Below the pieces are notes generated by a model. That model worked only from the letters and a program-made list of their open reading frames with translations, was not told the origin of the DNA and ran no database searches. Of a stretch of DNA of 22,795 nt, positions 13,895 through 22,445 are shown piece by piece (positions within the stretch are counted from its first letter, which is position 1; the number at the start of each line of letters is the position of its first letter). A program made the translations under genes and the position numbers. Location of the stretch: positions 1 to 22,795 of the forward strand of contig CABSCS010000013.1 in NCBI GenBank assembly GCA_902476355.1, in the 5' to 3' direction. Origin of the DNA: UMGS2069 sp900557585 (lineage in GTDB: Bacteria > Bacillota > Clostridia > Christensenellales > UBA1242).

Positions 13895-13925
13895 AAAAAA
13901 CAGAGCAATAATGCCCTGCTTTTTT
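13895..13925 (-). terminator. Terminator closing the mraZ-ftsW operon
   Basis: On the minus strand CAGGGCA pairs with TGCTCTG (one G-T pair) across a four-base loop; after one bulged base the stem extends through six A-T pairs into a T-run. It overlaps the ftsW stop codon region. Confidence 0.85.
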
Positions 13926-15099
13926 AATGTTTAAAGTGGAAAAGTTTCTGTTCTCCAACTTTTGCTGTGGACAAATTTTGTTCGTGTGATTGTTTGTCAA
14001 TATTCAGCAAAATTCCAATGGCACTCATGAACACAACAAGGCTTGTTGAACCCGCCGAAATGAACGGCAATGGCACTCCGGTTGGAGGTATGCTTCCAGA
14101 CACAACCGCGATATTTACTAGCATTTGGACTGCTATGACAGACACAATACCGCTTGCAAGATAGGTTCCAAAACGCGTAGGAGCGTGAAGTGAAATCTTG
14201 ATACCACGAATGATTATAATCAAGAAAATTGCAATGATAAATGCCGAGCCAACAAAGCCAAATTCTTCTGCAACAATTGAAAAAATAAAGTCAGATTCCG
14301 CAAACGGCAAAAACAAATATTTTTGGCGAGAATTGAAAAGCCCAACACCAAAAAGCCCCCCACTTGAAATTGCATAAAGCGACTGAACAAGTTGAAAGCC
14401 CTCACTGTTTGCCGAAGCAAAAGGATCCAAAAACGCAACAAGACGGCGAAGTCGATATGGCTCTATGATAATCAAAACCGGAACAAGCAGAACAAGCGGA
14501 ACAAGCATAAGCAAAAAGTGCTTCAAACTTGCACCACCAACGAAAAGCATGCTTATCATTGTAACGCCAACACAAATCGTGATTGACATGTTCGGCTCCA
14601 TAATAATGAGAAGACACATGAGTGAGCCAGCCAAAATTGTTGGCAAAATTCCGCGAAAACTTTTAACTTTTCTGCTTGCTTGCGACAAACTTGCAGAGGC
14701 AAACAAGACAAACCCAAACTTTGCAATTTCGCTTGGTTGCAAAGTGAAAAATCCAAGGTTTATCCATCTTTTTGCACCATATACCTTTACGCCAACATGC
14801 GGAATGAAAACAAGCGCAAGAAGCACGGTAGAGAGTATGATTGAAACCCATTTTAGTTTTTTTAGTTTCTCATAGTCAAAAAAGTATAGCCCTATCATTC
14901 CGCAAAATCCGATAAATGCGCCAATGATTTGTTTTTTCATGAAAAAGAATTTGTTATGATATGTGAGTTCGGCTTGATAGAACGATGCCGAATATACCAT
15001 TAAAACCCCAATACCAACCAAAAACAAAACACAAAAAACAAGCAGAAAATCAATTCTGAATTTTTTTTGTTTTTTGATTTCGAATTTTGCGATTTTCAA
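13924..15099 (-). CDS. ftsW: FtsW/SpoVE, SEDS-family septal or spore glycosyltransferase
   Basis: SEDS proteins polymerise lipid II glycan chains together with a partner class B PBP. The product shows about ten membrane helices and the family motifs GGLFGVGLFNSRQKY and FLPFAESDFIFSIVAEEFGF, plus a terminal PLPFISAGSTS. The open frame extends to 15267 inside murD, but the first in-frame ATG after it lies within membrane helix 1. I choose the TTG at 15099 (GGGAG 10 bases upstream), giving 391 residues with a basic N-terminal tail; it overlaps the murD end by 50 bases. In a spore former it could be SpoVE rather than FtsW; its operon with the PASTA-tailed PBP fits either. Confidence 0.93.
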   Translation of the reverse strand: MKIAKFEIKKQKKFRIDFLLVFCVLFLVGIGVLMVYSASFYQAELTYHNKFFFMKKQIIGAFIGFCGMIGLYFFDYEKLKKLKWVSIILSTVLLALVFIPHVGVKVYGAKRWINLGFFTLQPSEIAKFGFVLFASASLSQASRKVKSFRGILPTILAGSLMCLLIIMEPNMSITICVGVTMISMLFVGGASLKHFLLMLVPLVLLVPVLIIIEPYRLRRLVAFLDPFASANSEGFQLVQSLYAISSGGLFGVGLFNSRQKYLFLPFAESDFIFSIVAEEFGFVGSAFIIAIFLIIIIRGIKISLHAPTRFGTYLASGIVSVIAVQMLVNIAVVSGSIPPTGVPLPFISAGSTSLVVFMSAIGILLNIDKQSHEQNLSTAKVGEQKLFHFKH

Positions 15100-16393
15100 T
15101 TTTTGCAATCTCCCGAACAATTCGAACAAAAACTTTTCCCCGCTCTTCAAAGTTGGCAAACATGTCGAAACTTGCAGCGGCAGGCGAAAGCAAAACTGTT
15201 TCATTTTCGTTTGAAAGTTCAAACGCCAAAAACACTGCTTCTTTAAAGGTTTTTGTTTGAAAAACATTTATAACATTAAACTTTTTTGCGCTTTGCAAAA
15301 TCTTTTCTTTGGTCTCCCCAACAGCAACAATATTTTTAATGTTTGGTGAAAGGTTTTCAAACAAAACATCATAGTCAAGCCCTTTATCACTTCCACCAAG
15401 AATCAATGTTGTTGGTTCTTTCATTGCCTTTATTGCAACAATTGTGCTTGCAATGTTTGTGGCTTTGCTGTCGTTTATAAACGTTATGCCATTTATCTCT
15501 GCAACAAATTCAAGACGATGCGAAACACCTTTAAAAGCCTTTACTTTTTCTTTCAAAGAATCTATATTTTCTCCATATAAAATCGAAGCAAGAAGCCCTG
15601 CAAGAACATTTGAAAGATTGTGTTCTCCGCGAAGATAAATGTCTGACGCACGCATGATAAAACGAGAAACAACGCCATCACTAAAATATATGCAACCATT
15701 TTTGCAATAACAACCTTTGCACTCATTTTTGGTTGAAAAATAATATATTTGCGAATGCACAAAAGAAAGGTCTTGACCACACAAAACCTCGTCATCAAGA
15801 TTTATAACTGCAAAATCGTTTTTTGTTTGATTTTTCAAAATTTTAAGTTTGGCTTGAACATAGTTTTCCATTGTTTTGTGACGATTCAAATGGTCGGGTG
15901 CAATGTTAAGCAAAACCGCGACTTTTGGTTTGAAATAGTTTGTAGATTCAAGTTGAAAACTTGAAACCTCTAAAACAACCTTGTCATTTTTCTCGGTCTC
16001 ATGCGAAAAAGAGGAAACAGCAATTCCAATGTTTCCCCCTGCATATACCTTTCTGTTCTCCCCTTCAAGCAAATTTTTAATCAGCGAAACTGTTGTAGTT
16101 TTTCCATTCGTTCCAGTAACGGCAATAAAATCACATGCAAGCATTCTTGCACCAATTTCAAGTTCACTTGCAACCTCAACACCGTTTTGTTTTGCACACA
16201 CAACAAAAGGATTTTCAATTGAAACCCCAGGGCTCAAAACAAGCAAATCCAAATTTTGCAAAAGTTTTTCTTTAAGTCGATTTGAAATTTTCACTTTCTT
16301 TTCATCAATCAAAAAAACATCAAACTTCAACTTCTTCAGCATTTTCATTGCACTTTTTCCACTTGTGCCATTTCCAATGATTACAACTTTCAC
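15050..16393 (-). CDS. murD: MurD, UDP-MurNAc-L-Ala:D-Glu ligase
   Basis: MurD adds D-glutamate to UDP-MurNAc-L-alanine in the cytoplasm using ATP. I choose a GTG start at 16393 because GAAGGAG lies five bases upstream and translation then begins KVVIIGNGTSG, the Rossmann-like N-terminal domain. The ATG at 16423, overlapping the mraY stop, adds ten codons and lacks a ribosome site. With the GTG start the protein has 447 residues, normal for MurD. The central domain has an intact P-loop GTNGKTTT (94-101), followed by LEVSSFQLE and NIAPDHLNRH, both MurD hallmarks. The C-terminal domain contains LILGGSDKGLDY and LLSPAAASFDMF. It lies between mraY and ftsW as in most Firmicutes. Confidence 0.96.
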   Translation of the reverse strand: MKVVIIGNGTSGKSAMKMLKKLKFDVFLIDEKKVKISNRLKEKLLQNLDLLVLSPGVSIENPFVVCAKQNGVEVASELEIGARMLACDFIAVTGTNGKTTTVSLIKNLLEGENRKVYAGGNIGIAVSSFSHETEKNDKVVLEVSSFQLESTNYFKPKVAVLLNIAPDHLNRHKTMENYVQAKLKILKNQTKNDFAVINLDDEVLCGQDLSFVHSQIYYFSTKNECKGCYCKNGCIYFSDGVVSRFIMRASDIYLRGEHNLSNVLAGLLASILYGENIDSLKEKVKAFKGVSHRLEFVAEINGITFINDSKATNIASTIVAIKAMKEPTTLILGGSDKGLDYDVLFENLSPNIKNIVAVGETKEKILQSAKKFNVINVFQTKTFKEAVFLAFELSNENETVLLSPAAASFDMFANFEERGKVFVRIVREIAKIENRKIRNQKTKKIQN

Positions 16394-16422
16394 ATCTGCT
16401 CCTTCGGGCACCGCCCACGACA

Positions 16423-17430
16423 TCAGAGCATTTCAAGCAAAAACGAACCAGCCCCCAGCAAAATTGTAATCACACTATAAACGACTGAAATTCGAACTTC
16501 ATGAACACCTTTCTTTTCAAAGTGATGATGAAGTGGCGCCATCAGAAACACTCTCTTTTTTGTCATTTTATAATATGCAACTTGAATTATAACTGACAAC
16601 GCACTCAAAACAAACATAAAGCCAAGAATTGGAATATAAAGCGTCATGCGAGAAAAAATTGCAATGCACGCAACAAACGCACCAAGAGCAAGCGAGCCTG
16701 TGTCGCCCATAAAGATTTTTGCCGGAAAACAATTAAACACCAAAAAGCACAGCATTGCACCAATCACAACAAAGCCAAGAACAATAAGGTTTTTATATTC
16801 TGCAATATAAAGTGTTGACGCACTGTCTAGTCTCTTTGACATCATCAAAAACATGATTGCAACAATTGAAATTGTATAGCACATTGTGGTTGAACTTGCA
16901 AGACCGTCTAGTCCATCAGTCAAATTCACACTGTTTGTGCAAGCCAAGAAAACAAACACAATAACTGGAATAATCCACCAACCAATATCAATTGTTTTGT
17001 TTGAAAATGGAACAATCATTTTTCCACCAACATATTGATTTTTATAGGCAAAAATGGCTATTGTAATTGCAATCGCAAGTTGAAAAAGGATTTTTTGATA
17101 TGCACGAAGCCCAAGGTTTCTTTTAAAACGAAACTTGATGAAATCATCAAGAAATCCAGTCAAACCATATGCCATGAAAACAAGCAAACTCACGCCCGCA
17201 AGAGTTTTTTCGTGAGCGAAAAAAATATATGCAACAATGCTGATTGAAATAAGAAAAATGATTCCACCCATTGTTGGTGTCCCATTTTTTGAAGCATGAT
17301 TTTCAACATAGTGCAAAATTGTCTGTTTAATTTTTTCTCTTTTAAGCAGACTTATCACAAACGGCGAAATAATAAGAGTTAACAAAAAACTTGAAACAAG
17401 TGCTTGAACATAAACGAAATATTGTGACAT
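16423..17430 (-). CDS. mraY: MraY, phospho-MurNAc-pentapeptide transferase
   Basis: MraY makes lipid I by moving phospho-MurNAc-pentapeptide onto undecaprenyl phosphate in the membrane. The 335-residue protein has about ten hydrophobic helices. It has the family motifs GTPTMGG (50-56), the catalytic loop NLTDGLDGLAS, MGDTGSLALGA, and the late HHHFEKKGVHE segment. A G-rich ribosome site (AAAAGGGGTGGG) lies a few bases before the ATG. It starts 17 bases after murE, with no murF between, which is unusual because MurF makes MraY's substrate and is usually encoded there. Confidence 0.97.
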   Translation of the reverse strand: MSQYFVYVQALVSSFLLTLIISPFVISLLKREKIKQTILHYVENHASKNGTPTMGGIIFLISISIVAYIFFAHEKTLAGVSLLVFMAYGLTGFLDDFIKFRFKRNLGLRAYQKILFQLAIAITIAIFAYKNQYVGGKMIVPFSNKTIDIGWWIIPVIVFVFLACTNSVNLTDGLDGLASSTTMCYTISIVAIMFLMMSKRLDSASTLYIAEYKNLIVLGFVVIGAMLCFLVFNCFPAKIFMGDTGSLALGAFVACIAIFSRMTLYIPILGFMFVLSALSVIIQVAYYKMTKKRVFLMAPLHHHFEKKGVHEVRISVVYSVITILLGAGSFLLEML

Positions 17431-17447
17431 TTCCCACCCCTTTTGCT

Positions 17448-18908
17448 CTAATTGTTGCCAACAAGATTATTTTTTATTTTCAAAACAACATTTTTGTCTT
17501 GATAAAATCTTTTTTCGCCATTTTGGTCAATATAATCTTCTGCGCCCTTTCCCGAGACAACAATAAAGTCACCTTTCGAAGCCATGGAAATTGCTCGGAA
17601 AATTGCTTTTTCGCGGTCAAGTTCAATCAAATGTGACTGCTTTGTCATTCCTTCTTCTATCTGTTTTGCAATTTGCAAAGGATTTTCAAATCTTGGATTG
17701 TCGGTTGTGATAATTGTGAAATCAGCATTTTCTTCACTTATTCTTCCCATGATTGGTCGTTTTGTTGTGTCGCGATTTCCACCACAGCCAAACACCGATA
17801 TAACTTTTTGTTTTCCAGCAAGTTGTCTTGCACTTTTCAAAATGTTTTCAATGCCGTCGGGAGTGTGGGCATAGTCAATCACAACTTTCTTTCCACAAAC
17901 ATCATAAAGATTGAATCTTCCATCAACCTCTTCAAGCGTTTCAAGCCCAACAACAATTGTTTCAAGTTTAAGCCCATAAATAAATCCAGCACCAATTGCT
18001 GAAAGCGCATTAGACACATTGAAAAGCCCCGAAAGTTTCAAGTTTACTTTTTGCTTTTCTCCAAGAACGCAAACATCAAAACTTTGACCCACTTCTTTGT
18101 TTTCAATATTATCAGCAAAAATGCTTGCTCTTTTATTTTTCAAAACCGAATAAGTAAGTGTTGGAATTCGAGATTCTTGATACAGTTTTGCCCCGCTTTT
18201 ATCATCAATATTCACAACCCCAATAATGGCATTTTCAGGTGTGAAAAGTTTTGCTTTTGCTTTATAGTATTTTTGCATGTTCAAAAAGAAGTCTAAATGG
18301 TCTTGTGAAAGGTTTGTAAACAATGCTATGTCTGTCATAACACCGCGATTTTTCTGCAATTCAAGGGCATGAGCCGAAATTTCCATGCAAACAATTTGCA
18401 CTCCACCATCCCTCATTTTTGCAAGGATTTTTTGCAAAAAAATTGGATCAGGAGTTGTCATATTCGAAACAATTTTTTCGCCATTTATCATCACTCCATT
18501 TGTGCCGATAATGCCAACATTTTTGCCTGCATGTTTAAAGATGCTTTCAAGCATATATGTGGTGGTTGGTTTGCCGTTTGTTCCAGTCACACCAACAACA
18601 AAAAGTTCTTTTGCTGGATAGCCATAAAAGCAAGAAGCAATATCACTCATTGCCTTTCTTTCATCTTTGCAAACAACATTAGCAATGCCATTGGGCAAAC
18701 ATATTCTTTTTCGACTTACAACCGCCACAGCGCCGTTTTTAACCGCGTCAATAGCAAACTTTTTTCCGTCCACCTTGGTTCCATCAATCGCAAAAAACAA
18801 ATCACCCTTTTTGCAAAAAAGCGAATTGTCTGTTAGTCCCGAAATCTCTATCTCCCCATTCCCATAAATTCTCATATATGATTTATCAATCAAATCAGCA
18901 AGACGCAT
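17448..18908 (-). CDS. murE: MurE, UDP-MurNAc-tripeptide ligase (meso-DAP type)
   Basis: MurE adds the third amino acid of the stem peptide. The chosen ATG at 18908 has AAAGGAG about 6 bases upstream; the protein is 486 residues, usual for the family. The DNPR motif at 403-406 indicates meso-diaminopimelate as substrate rather than lysine. Other hallmarks are NMTTPDP, MEISAHALEL and GKGAEDY near the end. The P-loop reads GTNGKPTTT (109-117): proline 114 replaces the threonine or serine that normally follows the P-loop lysine and helps bind Mg-ATP. The frame is otherwise intact, so this is not an obvious pseudogene. It is 10 bases after the PBP gene and 17 before mraY. Confidence 0.96.
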   Translation of the reverse strand: MRLADLIDKSYMRIYGNGEIEISGLTDNSLFCKKGDLFFAIDGTKVDGKKFAIDAVKNGAVAVVSRKRICLPNGIANVVCKDERKAMSDIASCFYGYPAKELFVVGVTGTNGKPTTTYMLESIFKHAGKNVGIIGTNGVMINGEKIVSNMTTPDPIFLQKILAKMRDGGVQIVCMEISAHALELQKNRGVMTDIALFTNLSQDHLDFFLNMQKYYKAKAKLFTPENAIIGVVNIDDKSGAKLYQESRIPTLTYSVLKNKRASIFADNIENKEVGQSFDVCVLGEKQKVNLKLSGLFNVSNALSAIGAGFIYGLKLETIVVGLETLEEVDGRFNLYDVCGKKVVIDYAHTPDGIENILKSARQLAGKQKVISVFGCGGNRDTTKRPIMGRISEENADFTIITTDNPRFENPLQIAKQIEEGMTKQSHLIELDREKAIFRAISMASKGDFIVVSGKGAEDYIDQNGEKRFYQDKNVVLKIKNNLVGNN

Positions 18909-18918
18909 ATCCACTCCT

Positions 18919-20829
18919 TTAAAACACCAACAGCACAATATCTCCACTTGCAACAAGTGCACCAGGGGCAACAATTGTGTCTTTCACAAACGTTCCGTCC
19001 CCCATTGTCAGATATTGAAGCCCAAGTTCGGTTAAAATTTTCACAGACTCGGTTAAACTTTTTCCAATCAAATTCGGCAAGACAATGTCTGCTTTTTCAA
19101 GTCGGTCTTTTGAAGCGAGATTTTCATCTTCTTTTTCTTCTTTCACTTTGAAAATAGATTCAAAAATGGTTTTTGCAACAGGTGCCGCAACAACGCCACC
19201 ATAAAACGCCCCTTGCGGTTCATCAAGCACAACCAAAACAGTATATTTTGGAACATCGGTTGGATAGAACCCAATGAACGAAGCGACATATTTTCCTTGC
19301 GCAATTGCTCCATTTTCATATTTTTGCGCGGTGCCCGTTTTGCCACCAATATCATATCCGTCAACCTTGGCATATTTTCCCCCGCCCGAATCAACAACAT
19401 CGCGCAGAAGAGGCAAAAGTTCGGCTGAAACACTACTTTTTAAAACATTTCTAATCACAAATGGATTTTTCTCGTATAGAACAGTTCCGTCATTTTTTGC
19501 AATTTTAGTGACAAAGTGTGGCTGATAAAGTTTTCCGCCATTTATCGCCGTGCAAACCGAAGTTATAAGTTCAAGTGGTGTGATTGCAATTGATTGACCA
19601 AACCCCATTCTTAAAAGGTCACCATCGGTTACAACCGCTTTTGGCATAAGCACACCTTTGCCCTCGCCAGGGAAATCAAGATTATAGCCCGAAACAATTC
19701 CAAACGCCTTCATATAGTTATAGAACTTTTCAAGACCAATTCGGCGAATCAGTTCCATAAACACGCAGTTGCAAGAATTTTTCAAACCTTGCCCAAGGCT
19801 TTGACTTCCGTGACCAGACCTGCGGTGACAATTGATTTTTACACCATTCACAATTCTGAAACCCGAGCAATAGAAATAGTCATGTTTATTTGTAAGCCCC
19901 TCATTCATTGCGATTGCGGTTGTCAAAATTTTAAAGGTTGAACCCGGCTCATAGACATCTGTAATTGTTGTTGCTTTTGACAGTTTCATCAGCGTTTCAA
20001 TGTCATCTCTTGGCACATCATTAAGGTCATAAGACGGCTTTGTTGCAATTGCTAATATTTCCCCATTTCGCGGGTCCATTACGATTGCAGAGGCAGATTT
20101 CGCCCCATTTTGCGCCCTTGCTTGCTCAATTATTCTTTCAACTTCTTTCTGGATTTGAATGTCTATTGTAAGCGAAATATTCATGCCATCAATCGACGGC
20201 AAATAATAGCAAAGTGAAGAATTTAAAGTTTTTCCGCGAAGGTCACTTTCAACCAAACTTACGCCATTTATGCCTTGCAAATATTTGTTATATTCTTTTT
20301 CAAGCCCAGTTTGCCCCGAGCCATCTGAACTTGTGAAACCTAAAATTTGAGTGAGCAAATTTCCATAGGCATAGTTTCTTGCAGTGTTTTCTGTAAAGAA
20401 AATTCCATTTGTATAGTTTTTCAAAATTTTGTTTATTATTTCCTTTTCCTGTGAAGAAAGAACTTTCACCTCACTCACAGCCGTTTTCGAGACCTTTTCA
20501 AGGATTTTTTCATAATCTTCACCCGATGCTTCGGCAAGAATTTTTGCAGTTTCTTCTTTGTTTTCAATTTCAACAGGGCGAACATAAACATCATATGTTG
20601 TGTAACTCGACGCAAGCGAAACACCATTTCTATCCACAATATTTCCACGATTTGCGGTCATTGGAAGGTCACGGAGCCATTGTTTATAGGCTCTTGAAAC
20701 AATGTTTGAACTTTTAAAAGTTGTCAAAACCAAAATTCGAAGTGCAACTGCGCACAAAAAAAAGGTTATTGCCAGGAATATGGCAAATAACCTTTTTCGT
20801 ATTTGAGTGATTGAATATTTGATTTGCAT
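18919..20829 (-). CDS. Division/spore class B PBP with PASTA domain (FtsI/SpoVD)
   Basis: This membrane-anchored transpeptidase cross-links septal or spore-cortex peptidoglycan. From the ATG at 20829 the protein has 636 residues: one N-terminal membrane helix (about 14-36), a PBP dimerisation domain starting RGNIVDRNG (61-69), and a transpeptidase domain with active-site STFK (297-300), SCN (352-354) and KTGT (497-500). It ends with a single PASTA domain (about 578-636). An upstream in-frame TTG (20844) would add five residues. The start lies just after a GC-rich hairpin that covers the G-rich ribosome site. A C-terminal PASTA fits SpoVD-like or PBP2B-like proteins; the two roles cannot be separated here. 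Confidence 0.95.
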   Translation of the reverse strand: MQIKYSITQIRKRLFAIFLAITFFLCAVALRILVLTTFKSSNIVSRAYKQWLRDLPMTANRGNIVDRNGVSLASSYTTYDVYVRPVEIENKEETAKILAEASGEDYEKILEKVSKTAVSEVKVLSSQEKEIINKILKNYTNGIFFTENTARNYAYGNLLTQILGFTSSDGSGQTGLEKEYNKYLQGINGVSLVESDLRGKTLNSSLCYYLPSIDGMNISLTIDIQIQKEVERIIEQARAQNGAKSASAIVMDPRNGEILAIATKPSYDLNDVPRDDIETLMKLSKATTITDVYEPGSTFKILTTAIAMNEGLTNKHDYFYCSGFRIVNGVKINCHRRSGHGSQSLGQGLKNSCNCVFMELIRRIGLEKFYNYMKAFGIVSGYNLDFPGEGKGVLMPKAVVTDGDLLRMGFGQSIAITPLELITSVCTAINGGKLYQPHFVTKIAKNDGTVLYEKNPFVIRNVLKSSVSAELLPLLRDVVDSGGGKYAKVDGYDIGGKTGTAQKYENGAIAQGKYVASFIGFYPTDVPKYTVLVVLDEPQGAFYGGVVAAPVAKTIFESIFKVKEEKEDENLASKDRLEKADIVLPNLIGKSLTESVKILTELGLQYLTMGDGTFVKDTIVAPGALVASGDIVLLVF

Positions 20830-20833
20830 ATCT

Positions 20834-20862
20834 CGCCCCCGCAAGCGTCCTTGCTTTTGGCG
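20834..20862 (-). promoter_or_regulatory. GC-rich hairpin over the PBP ribosome-binding region
   Basis: On the plus strand the order is CGCC, CCC, GCAAG, CGTC, CTTGC, TTTT, GGCG. In the mRNA a five-bp GCAAG/CTTGC stem with a four-base loop is extended across an internal loop by CGCC/GGCG. The 3' arm contains the G-rich stretch that would be the ribosome site, ending five bases before the ATG. No T-run follows, so it is not a terminator. Confidence 0.5.
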
Positions 20863-20872
20863 AAAATCTGCA

Positions 20873-21499
20873 TTAACTAAACAATTTTCTCAATTTTTGA
20901 CAAAATTCTTCAAACCAGTTGGTTTCAACTTTGTTTTCAGTTCTCTCATACATTTTTGGAGTCTCAATATGCTTGGTGTTAGCACTTGTTGGCTCTTTAA
21001 AATCGTCAGACACTGAAACCTTGATAACTTGATTGTCGCCTAGACTATCATATGTGTTTTCAAGGTCTTTTATGACAGTTGTTTGAGACGCAACGATTTG
21101 AGTTTTGGCAGCAATTTCTGCGCCGTATTGAGCAATCATAACTCCACTGTAAATTGCAAATGCAATCATGATTGCAACAATGATAGAGTAGCATGAAATG
21201 AGAATTTTTGCTCTTGCATTCAAGGTTGGATAAACTTTGCGTTCAGTTTGATCATCACTTTTCGCAACAATTTCCGTTCTTTTTTCAAGAGTTGGCATTT
21301 CCATGATCTGCTCTTGTTTTGACTCTTCAGAATATGAAGATGTGTCGAAGGAATATTGTTTCTCAACTTCAAATGCTGGTTCGGTTTTTGCAACAATTTG
21401 CACATTAGAACCAGAGTCATATTCAATTGGCTCAAAATCCGGTGTAAATAAACTTAAAGTTGGTTTAGATTTTTTGATTTCAACATCTGTAGTTTGCAT
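20873..21499 (-). CDS. ftsL: FtsL-position bitopic membrane protein
   Basis: This gene occupies the ftsL slot between rsmH and the division PBP. The 208-residue product has a single membrane helix (about 99-123) and a short helical segment after it (IAAKTQIVASQTTVIKDLEN, to about 147) that could be the FtsL coiled coil. FtsL/DivIC proteins stabilise the divisome with FtsQ. It is unusual in length: a 95-residue acidic, disordered-looking cytoplasmic N-terminus (Glu/Ser/Thr-rich) precedes the helix, where typical FtsL has 20-50 residues, and a charged extracellular tail follows. A strong AAGGGGGA site precedes the ATG. Sequence similarity to FtsL is weak; the call rests on topology and position. 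Confidence 0.65.
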   Translation of the reverse strand: MQTTDVEIKKSKPTLSLFTPDFEPIEYDSGSNVQIVAKTEPAFEVEKQYSFDTSSYSEESKQEQIMEMPTLEKRTEIVAKSDDQTERKVYPTLNARAKILISCYSIIVAIMIAFAIYSGVMIAQYGAEIAAKTQIVASQTTVIKDLENTYDSLGDNQVIKVSVSDDFKEPTSANTKHIETPKMYERTENKVETNWFEEFCQKLRKLFS

Positions 21500-21517
21500 A
21501 ACATATTCCCCCTTATT

Positions 21518-22444
21518 TTATAGTTTTTCGATAACCCGAAGTTTAGCACTTGCTGAACGACGATTTGTTTCAAGTTCTTCCGTAGTTGCGGTTATTGGGT
21601 GTGGTGTGACAATTTTCACTTTTGGTTTTCTGCCACAAACACAAACCGGGAAATCACTTGGACAAATGCAACCGGTTGCAAGGTCTTTAAAGGTCTGCTT
21701 CACAATGCGATCCTCCAAAGAATGGAAGGTGATAATTACAAGCCTACCGCCCGGAGAAAGCACACTTTCTGCATCGCGAATAAAGTTTTCGAGAATATCA
21801 AGTTCGTGATTGACCTCAATTCTTATTGCTTGAAAAGTTCTTTGAACATTGCTAGCCCCATCGTTACCCTTGTATCTTGGAACAGCCGAGAGAATGATTT
21901 TCTCTAACTGTTTCGTGGTTACGATTGGCTCTTTCTTTCGTTCGTTTACAATTTTTCGAGCAATGCTTGAAGCAAATTTTTCTTCGCCAAAATCTTTGAA
22001 AATGCGTTTGAGATTCTCTTCTGAATACTCATTTACAACATTTTTCGCCGATAAACTTTGCGACATATCCATTCGCATGTCAAGGTCAAATCTGAACGAA
22101 AAGCCACGAGAAGCAGTGTCAATTTGATGAGAACTAACTCCAAGATCAGCCAAAATGCCATCAACTTTTTCAATATTCAGACTTGCAAGCACATTTTTAA
22201 TGTTCGCGAAATTGCTCCTTACAATTTTCACTCGACTTTTATACTTTTCAAGCCTTTTTGATGAAGCCAAAATAGCATCTTCGTCTTGGTCAATTCCAAT
22301 AAGCATTGAATTTTTGGTGTTTTCAAGAATTTTTTCCGAGTGTCCTGCCCCGCCAATTGTGCAGTCTACATAAATTTTATCGTTTCCAAGGTTCAAACCT
22401 TCTAACACTTCACGAAGAAGAACCGGAACGTGACTAAATTCCAT
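21518..22444 (-). CDS. rsmH: RsmH (MraW), 16S rRNA C1402 methyltransferase
   Basis: RsmH N4-methylates C1402 of 16S rRNA using S-adenosylmethionine. I start at the ATG at 22444, which has GGAG six bases upstream and sits one base after the mraZ stop; this gives 308 residues, the usual length. The alternative ATG at 22456 has no ribosome site. The N-terminus EFSHVPVLLREVLEGL is diagnostic, followed by the SAM-binding DCTIGGAGHS, ILADLGVSSHQID, GFSFRFDLDMRMD, and the C-terminal VIITFHSLEDRIVKQ and RSASAKLRVIEK. It is the second gene of the dcw operon. Confidence 0.97.
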   Translation of the reverse strand: MEFSHVPVLLREVLEGLNLGNDKIYVDCTIGGAGHSEKILENTKNSMLIGIDQDEDAILASSKRLEKYKSRVKIVRSNFANIKNVLASLNIEKVDGILADLGVSSHQIDTASRGFSFRFDLDMRMDMSQSLSAKNVVNEYSEENLKRIFKDFGEEKFASSIARKIVNERKKEPIVTTKQLEKIILSAVPRYKGNDGASNVQRTFQAIRIEVNHELDILENFIRDAESVLSPGGRLVIITFHSLEDRIVKQTFKDLATGCICPSDFPVCVCGRKPKVKIVTPHPITATTEELETNRRSASAKLRVIEKL

Positions 22445-22445
22445 G

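Noticed and set aside
15100..15267. ftsW starting at 15267 within murD
   Set aside because: The extra 56 residues are an out-of-frame reading of conserved MurD C-terminus and carry no SEDS similarity; the TTG at 15099 has a GGGAG site.
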